DNA from: Cupriavidus sp. EM10
GTDB lineage: Bacteria > Pseudomonadota > Gammaproteobacteria > Burkholderiales > Burkholderiaceae
Assembly (NCBI RefSeq): GCF_018729255.1
Contig: NZ_CP076060.1
Coordinates: 2,294,001-2,358,000, forward strand
Length of the DNA: 64,000 nt
Reading direction: 5' to 3'
Of the stretch, positions 55,680 through 64,000 are shown piece by piece. Each line of letters starts with the position of its first letter. Position 1 is the first letter of the stretch. The translations under genes and the position numbers were made by a program. The notes below the pieces were generated by a model. It was given only the letters and a program-made list of their open reading frames with translations, was not told where the DNA came from and searched no databases.

Positions 55680-55716
55680 AAAAAACGATCGCGCCGGAGG
55701 GCTTCCGGCGCGATCG
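55680..55716 (-). terminator. Terminator after mucD/degP
   Basis: Perfect 13-bp stem (55686-55698 with 55704-55716), 5-base loop, then six T on the minus strand. Confidence 0.9.
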
Positions 55717-55753
55717 GTCGACCTTCTCGCGGCCCGCGCGGCCGCACAGCGCC

Positions 55754-57247
55754 TTACCGGCTCTGGCTCGGACGCAACGTCAGCACCTGGGTGGCATCCC
55801 CCCGCCGCACGAACACCGCGGCCATCCGGTTCTTGTCCAGCGACTTGACCAGGTCGTTGAACTGACGCGCACCCGTCACATCCGTATCACCCACGCGCAG
55901 GATGATGTCGCCCGGGCGGATGCCGGCACGTGCCGCCGGGCCGTCCGCCGTATCCACTTCCACGCCGGACTTGACCTTCAGCTCACGCAGGCGCGCTTCG
56001 GGAATGTCATTGACGACCAGGCCCAGCGCGTTGGGCTTGGTTGCGGGCTGATCCTCGCCGCCGCTGTTGCCCTTCCGGTCGCCCTTGCGCGTCGCAACCT
56101 TGGCATTGTCGGGCTCCAGCTCCGCCACGGTAATCTGCACGTCGCGCGTCTGGCCCTTGCGCCACACCTGCAACGGCACGCGCGTGCCCGGCTTGGTGTC
56201 GCCCACCATGCGCGGCAGGTCCGAAGCCTTCTCGATATCGCGACCGTTGAACTTCAGGATGATGTCGCCCGCCTCGATGCCCGCCTTTTCGGCCGGGCCA
56301 CCCGGCTCGACACTGCCCACCAGCGCGCCACGGGCACGTCCCAGGCCCAGCGAATCCGCCGCTTCCTTGGAAACGTCGCCGATCGCCACCGCAATGCGGC
56401 CACGCGTGACCTTGCCGTTCGCCTTGAGCTGCTCGGACACACGCATCGCCTCGTCGATCGGAATCGCGAACGAGATGCCCATGTAGCCACCGCTGCGGCT
56501 GTAGATCTGCGAGTTGATGCCAATGACTTCGCCGCGCAGGTTGATCAGCGGACCGCCCGAATTGCCGGGGTTCACCGCCACATCAGTCTGGATGAACGGC
56601 AGATAGTCGCCCGTATCGCGGCCCTTGGCCGACACGATGCCGGCGGTCACACTGTTGTCGAGCCCGAACGGCGAGCCGATAGCGAGTACCCACTCGCCTG
56701 GACGGATCTTGTCGGAATCCCCAAGCGCCAGACGCGGCAGGCCGGTCGCCTCGATCTTGAGCAGCGCCACGTCCGTGCGCTTGTCCGAGCCGATCAGCTT
56801 GGCCTTGAACTCGCGCTTGTCGGGCAATGTCACATAGATCGTTTCGGCATCGGCCACCACGTGAGCGTTGGTCATCACGTAGCCATCCTGGCTGATGATG
56901 AACCCCGACCCCACGCCACGGCTCTGTTCCTCGCCCTGGGGCGGCGTCTGCGGCTGGCCGCGGCGCGGCGGCGTCGGCTGGCCCGGCATCGGCACACCGA
57001 AGAATCGACGGAAGAACTCCGCCATTTCATCGTCGTCGGGCGAATTGCCGCCGCGCGACCGGATCCGTTCGGTGGTGCGGATATTGACCACGGCCGGACT
57101 CGCCTTTTCGACGAGATCCGTGAAATCGGGCAGGTTGTAATTCGAGGCCGCCGCCTGGGCGTGGCCCAGTTCGGAAACGGCCGGGCCAAGCACGAGCATG
57201 GCCACCATGACCATGGCCCGCGCCAGGGCGGGGGATCTGGAAATCAT
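55754..57247 (-). CDS. mucD: Periplasmic serine protease MucD/DegP (HtrA family)
   Basis: 497 aa. Signal peptide (MISRSPALARAMVMVAMLVLG, cleavage near GHAQA), protease domain with triad TNAHVV, RTDVALLKI and GNSGGPL, and two PDZ domains (about residues 290-370 and 400-490). Degrades misfolded periplasmic proteins; in this cluster it lies downstream of the rpoE-rseA-mucB genes. ATG 57247 is chosen; upstream frame lacks a signal. Confidence 0.94.
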   Translation of the reverse strand: MISRSPALARAMVMVAMLVLGPAVSELGHAQAAASNYNLPDFTDLVEKASPAVVNIRTTERIRSRGGNSPDDDEMAEFFRRFFGVPMPGQPTPPRRGQPQTPPQGEEQSRGVGSGFIISQDGYVMTNAHVVADAETIYVTLPDKREFKAKLIGSDKRTDVALLKIEATGLPRLALGDSDKIRPGEWVLAIGSPFGLDNSVTAGIVSAKGRDTGDYLPFIQTDVAVNPGNSGGPLINLRGEVIGINSQIYSRSGGYMGISFAIPIDEAMRVSEQLKANGKVTRGRIAVAIGDVSKEAADSLGLGRARGALVGSVEPGGPAEKAGIEAGDIILKFNGRDIEKASDLPRMVGDTKPGTRVPLQVWRKGQTRDVQITVAELEPDNAKVATRKGDRKGNSGGEDQPATKPNALGLVVNDIPEARLRELKVKSGVEVDTADGPAARAGIRPGDIILRVGDTDVTGARQFNDLVKSLDKNRMAAVFVRRGDATQVLTLRPSQSR

Positions 57248-57379
57248 CGACGAACTCCCGGGAGAATCAGCGAGAAACGGATGCTTCGCGGCAGGCCATG
57301 GCCGGAGCGCCTGCGAAGCGCACTGCCTGGTGGTCCGGCGCGGGATTCGCTGCCCCGCCGCCGCCACGCCAAGATTCGC

Positions 57380-58468
57380 TCAGTGTACCGCCTTGGGCGG
57401 GCGGTACTCCACGCCGGCCGCGAACTGCTTCACGGTTGCGGCAGGCACCTCGCCGACCACCGTGATCCAGTAGTCGTTCACCCGCCGCACCACCACCTGG
57501 GTGGCGCCCAATGAAGCCACGCCTTCGCGGCGGGCGCGTTGCTCGGACACCGGCTCGATAAAGACCGACAGTCCGGTCAGGCCGTCGCTGTACACGACCT
57601 GCAGTACCTCGAAGACGCCGGCGGGCTTGGCGCCCTGCGTGGGCGCGCGCAGCTCGCCCAAGGGGCGGCGCACCTCGCGGATCTTCTGGAAACCCTTGAT
57701 CGGCGCGTTGATCGTCCAGCCCTCGTCGGCAATATTGGCCGGCTGGTAGCTAACTTCGTAGTGATTCCACGAACTCGCGCCCTTGATGGCGTTCAGGATG
57801 CGCTGCTTGTCGGACGGGACACCGATGTCGACCTGCGAAAACGCGACCTGCTCGAGCACCTTGGCGCCCTCGCCGATCGTCTGCGCGCGCATCAGCAGGC
57901 CGGAATTCTTGTCGGCCCACAGGCGTACTGCATAGCGGGCCGTATCGTGCGGTTCCAGCGCGAACACCTCGCATTCGACGCCCGCCACACGCTCGGCCGG
58001 CAGCTTGCGCATGTCGTACAGGTCCAGCACGTCGCTCTTGTTGGTCGCGAGCAGCGCCGGGAAGCGGTCCTTTGCTTCCTGCTTCTCGATCACGACGAGC
58101 TTCGCCTCGGGGATCAGGCTGTGCACCACGTCGTTCTGGCGCAGCACTTCGCGCGGCTTGCCATCGAGCGTTTCCAGCCGTTCGTACTCGTTGTTGACGA
58201 GGTCGCTGTAATGCTGGATGCGCGAGGCATGCATGACGCTGCCGCGCTGGTAGATCAGCGTGCCGACGTAGTTCTCGCGCTGCGCGGCGCGATGGATCTT
58301 GTTGAGCCACGCGGTGGCATCGCGTCGACTCAGCGCGCTGTCCGACGGCTGCGCGGTGGCTGCGGCAGCGGTCAGACACAAGGCCAGAAAAAAGGACCTG
58401 CGCAGGCCCTTCTTCCCGTGTACGCCCGCGACATCGGCGGGCGACCGTCCTTTATGCATGTCCGGCAT
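57380..58468 (-). CDS. mucB: Sigma-E regulatory protein MucB/RseB
   Basis: 362 aa periplasmic protein that binds RseA and protects it from DegS. Signal-like segment (LRRSFFLALCLTAAAATAQ), then LolA-like and C-terminal domains (LIYQRGSVMHASRIQHY; EVRRPLGELRAP; VVGEVPAATVKQFA). Its ATG overlaps the rseA stop by one base; a shorter start at 58456 is possible. Confidence 0.9.
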   Translation of the reverse strand: MPDMHKGRSPADVAGVHGKKGLRRSFFLALCLTAAAATAQPSDSALSRRDATAWLNKIHRAAQRENYVGTLIYQRGSVMHASRIQHYSDLVNNEYERLETLDGKPREVLRQNDVVHSLIPEAKLVVIEKQEAKDRFPALLATNKSDVLDLYDMRKLPAERVAGVECEVFALEPHDTARYAVRLWADKNSGLLMRAQTIGEGAKVLEQVAFSQVDIGVPSDKQRILNAIKGASSWNHYEVSYQPANIADEGWTINAPIKGFQKIREVRRPLGELRAPTQGAKPAGVFEVLQVVYSDGLTGLSVFIEPVSEQRARREGVASLGATQVVVRRVNDYWITVVGEVPAATVKQFAAGVEYRPPKAVH

Positions 58469-59124
58469 TATTCCTGCGAATTATCCTGGGAGAAATTGGC
58501 ACCATTGGCCACTGTACGCATGGTCGGCACAAAAGCGTCCGTTGCCACAGACGTGCGGTGCGCACGCAGGTACTCGTCGAGACGCGGATCGCGGATCATC
58601 TGCGCGTTGTCGGCAGACACCGTGACGATCGCGCCCGTTGCGGGTGCAGCCGGGACACCGGCCTTCATCGCGCCGCCCGCCGGCTGTTCGACCCGCGCCA
58701 CGATGGCATCCGGCGCGCCGGCATCGTTCGGGCCGCGCATCTGCGGCACGACCACCCAGCTGACGGCCGCAACGGCGGCGGCAATCGCGGTACCGGGCAT
58801 GACGCGGCGCACCCAGGACGGACGCACCAGCAGGCGCTGCCGGCCAGCGGCGGCCACGGCCGGCACCAGCACGTGCGGCTCGGATTCGAGTTGCGCGGAG
58901 AAACGGGAAAGAAAATCGGAAGTCGACCCCGCGTGCGTGAGTTCTTCCGAACGCAGCGTGTCACCGATCAGTTGATACATCGACCATTCGGCCATGCCGG
59001 TATCGCCCTTGGCGATATCGAGTGCCGCGTCGACTTCGTGCGTCTGCAGTTCTCCATCCATCAGGATCGAGATCTGCTCCGCTGCTTCCATTACATGAAC
59101 CGACTGCTTATGAGCCTGACCCAT
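58468..59124 (-). CDS. rseA: Anti-sigma-E factor RseA/MucA
   Basis: 218 aa. Cytosolic anti-sigma domain (MEAAEQISILMDGEL ... WSMYQLIGDTLRSEE), one membrane helix (about TAIAAAVAAVSWVVV), and a short periplasmic domain. Holds RpoE inactive until envelope stress. ATG 59124 (MGQAHKQSV) has a GG-rich upstream site; an upstream in-frame ATG at 59169 is less likely. Confidence 0.9.
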   Translation of the reverse strand: MGQAHKQSVHVMEAAEQISILMDGELQTHEVDAALDIAKGDTGMAEWSMYQLIGDTLRSEELTHAGSTSDFLSRFSAQLESEPHVLVPAVAAAGRQRLLVRPSWVRRVMPGTAIAAAVAAVSWVVVPQMRGPNDAGAPDAIVARVEQPAGGAMKAGVPAAPATGAIVTVSADNAQMIRDPRLDEYLRAHRTSVATDAFVPTMRTVANGANFSQDNSQE

Positions 59125-59229
59125 TTCCAACCCCAAGAAATTCCATTGAACACCGATAAATCCCGTCACTACCGCTTGTCGTTTATCGATGCAGGAATAG
59201 GCTGCAACGCTGGCTGCACGACATTCTTA

Positions 59230-59828
59230 CTACCACCGCTTGCCCTCTGCCGTTCCCAGCAGGGGCCGCAATTTATCCGCGATCGCTTCGCGCGCCCGGA
59301 AAATCCGCGAGCGCACCGTACCGATCGGGCACCCCATCGCCTCCGCGATCTCCTCGTAGCTGAGGCCTTCGATCTCGCGCAGGGTAATGGCGGTGCGTAA
59401 TTCTTCCGGCAATGCCTCCATGGCGCGGTTCACCGTATCGGCAACCTGGCGCGTATGAAGCATGGACTCCGGCGTATTGATATCCCTTAGTTGTTCACCG
59501 TCCGCAAAAGTTTCAGCCTCTTCGGCATCGATATCGCTGGACGCTTCGGGACGTCGCCCCTGGGTGGCCAGGTAGTTCTTGGCGGTGTTCACCGCGATCC
59601 GATACAGCCAGGTGTAGAAGGCGGACTCCCCCGGAACTGGGGCAAGGCGCGATAGGCCTTGATAAAGGCATCCTGCGCCACATCCTCCACTTCTGCGGGG
59701 TCACGGACAAGGCGCGAAATCAGGCGAATGATCTTCCGGTGGTACTTGACCACCAGAAGCTCAAAGGCCTTCTTGTCGCCCTGCTGGACGCGTTCAACTA
59801 GAAGCTGATCGGCTTCGCGTTCGCTCAC
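59230..59828 (-). CDS. rpoE: RNA polymerase sigma-E factor (one-base frameshift)
   Basis: ECF sigma factor for envelope stress. Starts at GTG 59828 (SEREADQLLVERVQQGDKKAF), with region 2 RLVRDPAEVEDVAQDAFIKAYRALPQFRG, then shifts. One extra C in the run at 59628-59632 restores RGESAFYTWLYRIAVNTAKNYL and joins region 4 (LPEELRTAITLREIEGLSYEEIAEAMGCPIGTVRSRIFRAR); restored length 199 aa is normal. The internal ATG at 59592 would give only the C-terminal part. Sequencing deletion favoured. Confidence 0.94.
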
Positions 59829-60037
59829 GAATGGTTCACCTGCTGCAGTGTATCTCTTGGTTTTGTCGTCACGACAAGCGTTGTATTTTACCTACGATCC
59901 GTGCGCCTTCGGGTGTCGCAAAGCGCATTCTGTGACCGTGGCTACGCAATTTGGTTCCATCGTCGGCATGTTCTGGTTGCACCTGCGTGCAACCGGGCAC
60001 CGCCGCGGCGGGACGATCAGAAAAGGATGATGAAGTA

Positions 60038-60074
60038 GCCGAGGGCTCCGCCCTGCTGCTGGCAGGCCCTCGGC
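60038..60074 (-). other. Hairpin after fabF without a T tract
   Basis: GCCGAGGG / CCCTCGGC 8-bp stem with a 21-base loop between fabF and rpoE; could stop the fab transcript. The 276-bp gap 59829-60104 has no convincing gene. Confidence 0.4.
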
Positions 60075-60104
60075 AACGCGCCACGGGCGGGCGCGTGAGG
60101 CACC

Positions 60105-61337
60105 TCACATACGGCGGAAAACCAGCGTGCCGTTGGTGCCGCCAAAGCCGAAGTTGTTCTTCACGGCCACATCGATCTTCATCTCGCGCGCCGTGTTGGC
60201 CACGTAGTCCAGATCGCACTCGGGATCCTGGTTGAAGATGTTGATGGTCGGCGGCGATACCTGGTTGTGGATCGCCAGCACCGTGAAGACCGATTCCAGG
60301 CCGCCGGCGCCGCCCAGCAGGTGGCCGGTCATCGACTTGGTCGAATTTACGGCAACCTTGTAGGCCGCGTCGCCCAGCGCCAGCTTGATGGCCTCTGACT
60401 CGTTCTTGTCGCCGAGCGGCGTCGACGTGCCATGGGCGTTGAGGTAGTTGACCTCGTCCGGGTTCACGCCGGCGTCCTTGAGCGCGGCGACCATGCAGCG
60501 GCGCGGGCCATCGGTGCTCGGGGCGGTCATGTGGTAAGCGTCGCCGCTCATGCCGAAGCCCGTCAGCTCGGCATAGATGCGCGCGCCCCGTGCCTTGGCC
60601 GACTCGTACTCTTCCAGCACCAGCACGCCGGCACCTTCGCCCAGCACGAACCCGTCACGGTCCTTGTCCCACGGACGCGAAGCCGTTGCCGGATCCTCGT
60701 TGCGGGTCGACAACGCACGGGCCGCGGCAAAGCCGCCAATACCCAGCGGCGAGACCGTCGACTCGGCACCGCCGGCCACCATCACGTCGGCGTCGCCGGC
60801 CTGGATCAGGCGGGCGGCCAGGCCGATGCTGTGCAGGCCGGTCGTGCAGGCCGTCACGGCCGCCAGGTTCGGACCCTTCAGGCCGTGGATGATCGACAGG
60901 TGACCCGAAATCATGTTGATGATCGAGCCTGGGACGAAGAACGGCGAGATGCGGCGCGGGCCACGGTTGGCCAGCGTCATCTGCGTGTCTTCGATCATCG
61001 GCAGGCCTCCGATGCCCGAACCGACCAGCACGCCCACGCGGTCGGCATTCTCCTCGGTGATTTCCAGGCCGCTGTCCTTCAGCGCCTGGGTACCGGCGGC
61101 GATGCCGAAATGGATAAAGGTATCCATGTTGCGGGCTTCCTTGGCCGGGATGTAGTCCTCGGCGTTGAAGCCCTTCACTTCGCCGGCAAAATGGACAGCC
61201 AGGGCGGAGTGATCGAATTTGGTAATGGTGGCGATGCCGGACTTGCCGGCAACCAGGTTGGCCCAGCCTTCGGCAACCGTGTTTCCGACCGGAGACACAA
61301 GGCCAAGCCCAGTGACGACGACGCGACGACGGCTCAC
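60105..61337 (-). CDS. fabF: 3-oxoacyl-ACP synthase II
   Basis: 410 aa KAS II condensing enzyme. Active Cys in [11 protein letters not shown], His in [11 protein letters not shown] and [10 protein letters not shown]. Start ATG 61337 ([18 protein letters not shown]). Last of the fab series; 206 bp after acpP. Confidence 0.97.
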   Translation of the reverse strand: MSRRRVVVTGLGLVSPVGNTVAEGWANLVAGKSGIATITKFDHSALAVHFAGEVKGFNAEDYIPAKEARNMDTFIHFGIAAGTQALKDSGLEITEENADRVGVLVGSGIGGLPMIEDTQMTLANRGPRRISPFFVPGSIINMISGHLSIIHGLKGPNLAAVTACTTGLHSIGLAARLIQAGDADVMVAGGAESTVSPLGIGGFAAARALSTRNEDPATASRPWDKDRDGFVLGEGAGVLVLEEYESAKARGARIYAELTGFGMSGDAYHMTAPSTDGPRRCMVAALKDAGVNPDEVNYLNAHGTSTPLGDKNESEAIKLALGDAAYKVAVNSTKSMTGHLLGGAGGLESVFTVLAIHNQVSPPTINIFNQDPECDLDYVANTAREMKIDVAVKNNFGFGGTNGTLVFRRM

Positions 61338-61543
61338 TATATTTTCCTACGAGTGCGTGAAGTGGAACCGGAACACTTCAGGATCCGGCCGCGCCTGCCG
61401 ACAAAACCATGACATGGGCGCACTGCCTGGGACCGATCCAGTTCAGCTTCTTCGAACAGACGAAAGCCACAGAAAACGGCATGACAGGACCGTGACGGCC
61501 CCGTCCATGCGCCTTCTGTGGCTCGGAATTTGATGACGACGGC

Positions 61544-61783
61544 TTAGGCCTTGACGTGCGCGGTGGCGTAGTCGATGGCTTGTTGCACGGTCGTGATCTT
61601 TTCGGCTTCCTCATCCGGAATTTCCATGCCGAATTCATCTTCCAACGCCATCACGAGTTCAACCGTGTCCAGCGAGTCCGCACCGAGATCATTCACGAAC
61701 GACGATTCGTTCTTGATGTCTGCCTCGGCCACGCCAAGCTGTTCAGCCACGATTTTCTTGACGCGTTGTTCGATATTGTCCAT
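61544..61783 (-). CDS. acpP: Acyl carrier protein
   Basis: 79 aa, phosphopantetheine site DSL with Ser37 in [19 protein letters not shown], highly acidic. Standard position between fabG and fabF. Confidence 0.98.
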
Positions 61784-61952
61784 GTAACCCTCCAGGGAAT
61801 GTTCGACAAAAGTGGGCGCATTTTAGCAGGTTTGGACCACAAAAAATCCGCCTGCCAAGCTTTGCAAGATTCGCGCCCGATTGGTTTCAAAAACTACAGC
61901 TTCAACCGGCTTCTTGCGGCTTCTCCCTCGAAACCGAAGCCGGCTCAAATCA

Positions 61953-62702
61953 TCAATTCATGTACATGCCACCGTTCACGTGCAGCGTCGTGCCCGTGAT
62001 GTAGGCGGCCTGCGGACCGGCCAGAAAAGCCACCGCATTGGCGATGTCTTCCGGCTGGCCCAGACGGCCCAGAGGAATGCGCGTCTTGAGAGCAGCATGC
62101 TGCTCTTCGGACAGCACCTTCGTCATGTCGGTGTCGATAAAGCCCGGCGCCACGCAGTTCACCGTCACGTTGCGGCTGCCGATCTCGGCCGCCAGCGCGC
62201 GGGTCATGCCTTCCACGCCGGCCTTGGCCGCCGCGTAATTCATCTGGCCCGGGTTGCCCGTCGAGCCCACCACCGACGTGATATTGATGATGCGGCCGCC
62301 ACGGGCCTTCATCATCGGACGCAGCACGGCGCGTGCCAGGCGGAAGACCGCCGTCAGGTTCGTGTCGATGACGGACGTCCAGTCGTCGTCCTTCATGCGC
62401 ATGGCCAGCTGGTCCTGCGTGATGCCGGCGTTGTTCACCAGCACCGCCAGGCCGCCGTGCGTCTTCACGATTTCGTCGATCACGGCGTCGCAGCGCGCGG
62501 CGTCGTTCACGTTCAGTACCACGCCGTTACCCTTCAGCCCTTCAGCCGACAGGTATTCGCTGATGCCGGCCGCGCCAGATTCGCTCGTGGCCGTACCGAT
62601 CACGGTAGCGCCCTGGCGTGCGAGTTCCAGCGCGATCGCCCGGCCGATTCCGCGCGAGGCGCCCGTTACCAGCGCGACCTGATTTTTCAGAGTCTTGCTC
62701 AT
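61953..62702 (-). CDS. fabG: 3-oxoacyl-ACP reductase
   Basis: 249 aa SDR: NADP-binding TGASRGIGRA, catalytic Ser in NITSVVGSTG, Tyr/Lys in YAAAKAG. Second fatty-acid elongation enzyme. 20 bp after fabD. Confidence 0.97.
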   Translation of the reverse strand: MSKTLKNQVALVTGASRGIGRAIALELARQGATVIGTATSESGAAGISEYLSAEGLKGNGVVLNVNDAARCDAVIDEIVKTHGGLAVLVNNAGITQDQLAMRMKDDDWTSVIDTNLTAVFRLARAVLRPMMKARGGRIINITSVVGSTGNPGQMNYAAAKAGVEGMTRALAAEIGSRNVTVNCVAPGFIDTDMTKVLSEEQHAALKTRIPLGRLGQPEDIANAVAFLAGPQAAYITGTTLHVNGGMYMN

Positions 62703-62722
62703 GTTGCGTTCGTTCCTTGCTC

Positions 62723-63657
62723 TTACTTCAGCAGCGCCAGCGTTTCCTGCAGAGACGCCGGATCAAAGATTGCACCACCAACCAGGTTGCCGTCGATGCG
62801 CTTGGTCATGCCGGCCAGCACCTTGCCCGGGCCGCATTCGATCACATGGGTGACACCCTCGGCAGCCATCTTCTGCACGCACTCGACCCAGCGCACCGGC
62901 GCAGCCGCCTGGCGCACCAGCGCATCCTTGATCTGGGCCGGATCGTTGACGATGGCCACGTCGACGTTGTTCACGAGCGGAATCGTCGGGGCGGAGAACG
63001 CCAGGCCAGCCATGCGTTCGCGCAGGCGGTCCGATGCGGGCTTGAGCAGCGACGAGTGGAACGGCGCCGATACCGGCAGTGGCAGCGCGCGCTTGGCGCC
63101 CTTGCCCTTGGCGATTTCGCAGGCCTTTTCCACTGCCGCCTTGTTCCCGGCGATCACGACCTGGGACGGGGCATTGAAGTTCACTGCCTCGACCACACCG
63201 GCGCCAGCCGCTGCGGCTTCCGCGCACGCGGCGCGCACGTCGTCATCGGACAGGCCGAGGATAGCGGCCATGCCGCCCTCGCCCACCGGCACCGCTTCCT
63301 GCATCGCCTGGGCGCGGAAGCGCACCAGCGGCACGGCGTCCGCGAACGGGATCACGCCCGCGGCCACCAGCGCGGAATACTCGCCAGGCTGTGACCCGCC
63401 ACCAGGGCCGGCGCCGGACCGCCGGCGTCGAGCCAGGCGCGGTACACGGCAACCGCCGCCGTCAGCATCACGGGCTGCGTGTTGGTCGTCAGGTTCAGGT
63501 CTTCGGCAGGGCCTTCGGCGATCAGCTTGCCGATGTCCTGGCCCAGCGCCGTCGAGGCTTCCTCGAGCGTGGCCCGTACCACCGGGTTGTCGGCAAACGC
63601 GTTCAGCATGCCAACCGACTGCGAACCCTGTCCGGGAAAAACGAATGCGAATTTCAT
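62723..63657 (-). CDS. fabD: Malonyl-CoA-ACP transacylase (one-base frameshift)
   Basis: First frame from ATG 63657 (MKFAFVFPGQGSQSVGML) reaches the nucleophile region AGHSL, then shifts; one extra base at the CC pair 63384-63385 restores GHSLGEYSALVAAGVIPF and joins the rest with NFNAPSQVVIAG and APFHSSLL to 62723 (about 311 aa, normal). The shift lies inside the catalytic GHSLG motif; as fabD is normally essential, a sequencing deletion is by far the best explanation. Confidence 0.95.
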
Positions 63658-63735
63658 CGGAAATCCAGTCTAGCTATACAAGGTTTCAACGTTGCGAACG
63701 GTGCGGCACGCAAGGGCGCGCGCACCGGCCGCATA

Positions 63736-64000
63736 TTACATGCGCAGCAGCACCGCGCCCCAGGTGAAGCCGCCGCCGACGCCTTCCATCAGCACGGTCT
63801 GCCCCGGCTTGATGCGGCCATCGCGCACGGCAACGTCCAGCGCGAGCGGAATCGACGCTGCCGACGTGTTGCCATGCTCGTGCACCGTGGCCACCATGCG
63901 CTCGCTCGGCAGGCCCAGCTTCTTGGCCGTGCCCTGCATGATGCGGATATTGGCCTGATGCGGAATCAGCCAGTCGATCTCGTCGGCCTGCATTTCAGCC
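63736..64000 (-). CDS. fabH: 3-oxoacyl-ACP synthase III (3' part only)
   Basis: C-terminal about 88 residues of KAS III, cut by the window edge. Active His in [10 protein letters not shown] and Asn in [12 protein letters not shown], ending [12 protein letters not shown]. The true start lies beyond base 64000. First of fabH-fabD-fabG-acpP-fabF. Confidence 0.95.
   Translation of the reverse strand, partial: AEMQADEIDWLIPHQANIRIMQGTAKKLGLPSERMVATVHEHGNTSAASIPLALDVAVRDGRIKPGQTVLMEGVGGGFTWGAVLLRM

Noticed and set aside
59869..60219. 116-codon minus-strand ORF between fabF and rpoE
   Set aside because: It begins inside fabF, is Arg-rich low-quality sequence without SD, and looks like a fabF shadow.

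Overview
The window is high-G+C proteobacterial chromosome, most likely Burkholderiaceae close to Cupriavidus/Ralstonia. That placement is my inference. It rests on the fabH-fabD-fabG-acpP-fabF, rpoE-rseA-mucB-mucD and lepA-lepB-DUF4845-rnc-era-recO-pdxJ-acpS-nagZ order, the earP/efp pair with an arginine at EF-P position 32, and recalled protein resemblance. No database search was possible.

Layout. (1) 1-13183: a bacterial cellulose synthase operon in the order bcsB(partial)-Z-C-E-F-Q-A-G-R. (2) 13332-16344: a tightly overlapping siaABCD-like module (PP2C phosphatase, HATPase-type kinase, DUF1987 phospho-switch, GGDEF diguanylate cyclase). It could supply c-di-GMP to the PilZ domain of BcsA and the GIL domain of BcsE. 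(3) 16879-24528: tRNA-Ser(GGA) carrying a 7,555-bp integrated island bounded by 25-bp direct repeats. It encodes a tyrosine integrase, an AT-rich cargo gene with a HEPN-like R-x4-H motif, a serine recombinase with res-like repeats, and eight small ORFs of unknown function. (4) 24609-34695: acetate/central metabolism (SSS symporter, acs, yqhA-like, class I fumarase), murI and a tandem AAA+ ATPase. (5) 34943-39383: iron/heme genes (Fur box, 21-aa membrane peptide, tonB-exbB-exbD, hemP with a hairpin-rich 3' region, HbpS-like protein) and two small secreted repeat-rich proteins. (6) 39565-42374: tRNA-Leu, a yeiH/LysR divergent pair, tRNA-Cys and two identical tRNA-Gly genes. (7) 42555-64000: pgsA-uvrC, earP-efp, and the long minus-strand housekeeping series from nagZ up to a partial fabH.

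Sequence quality. Seven genes (bcsG, the integrase, acs, earP, lepA, rpoE, fabD) are each broken by exactly one missing base inside a homopolymer, and restoring it recovers the full family protein. Several are normally essential or core genes, so systematic sequencing deletions are much more likely than pseudogenes. I annotate them as full-length CDSs with a flagged frameshift.

Most interesting biology: the physical coupling of a CBS-PP2C version of SiaA with a reordered bcs operon; the HEPN-like gene and unknown small ORFs of the tRNA-Ser island; the Fur-box/21-aa peptide in front of tonB; and a three-hairpin RNA candidate after hemP.
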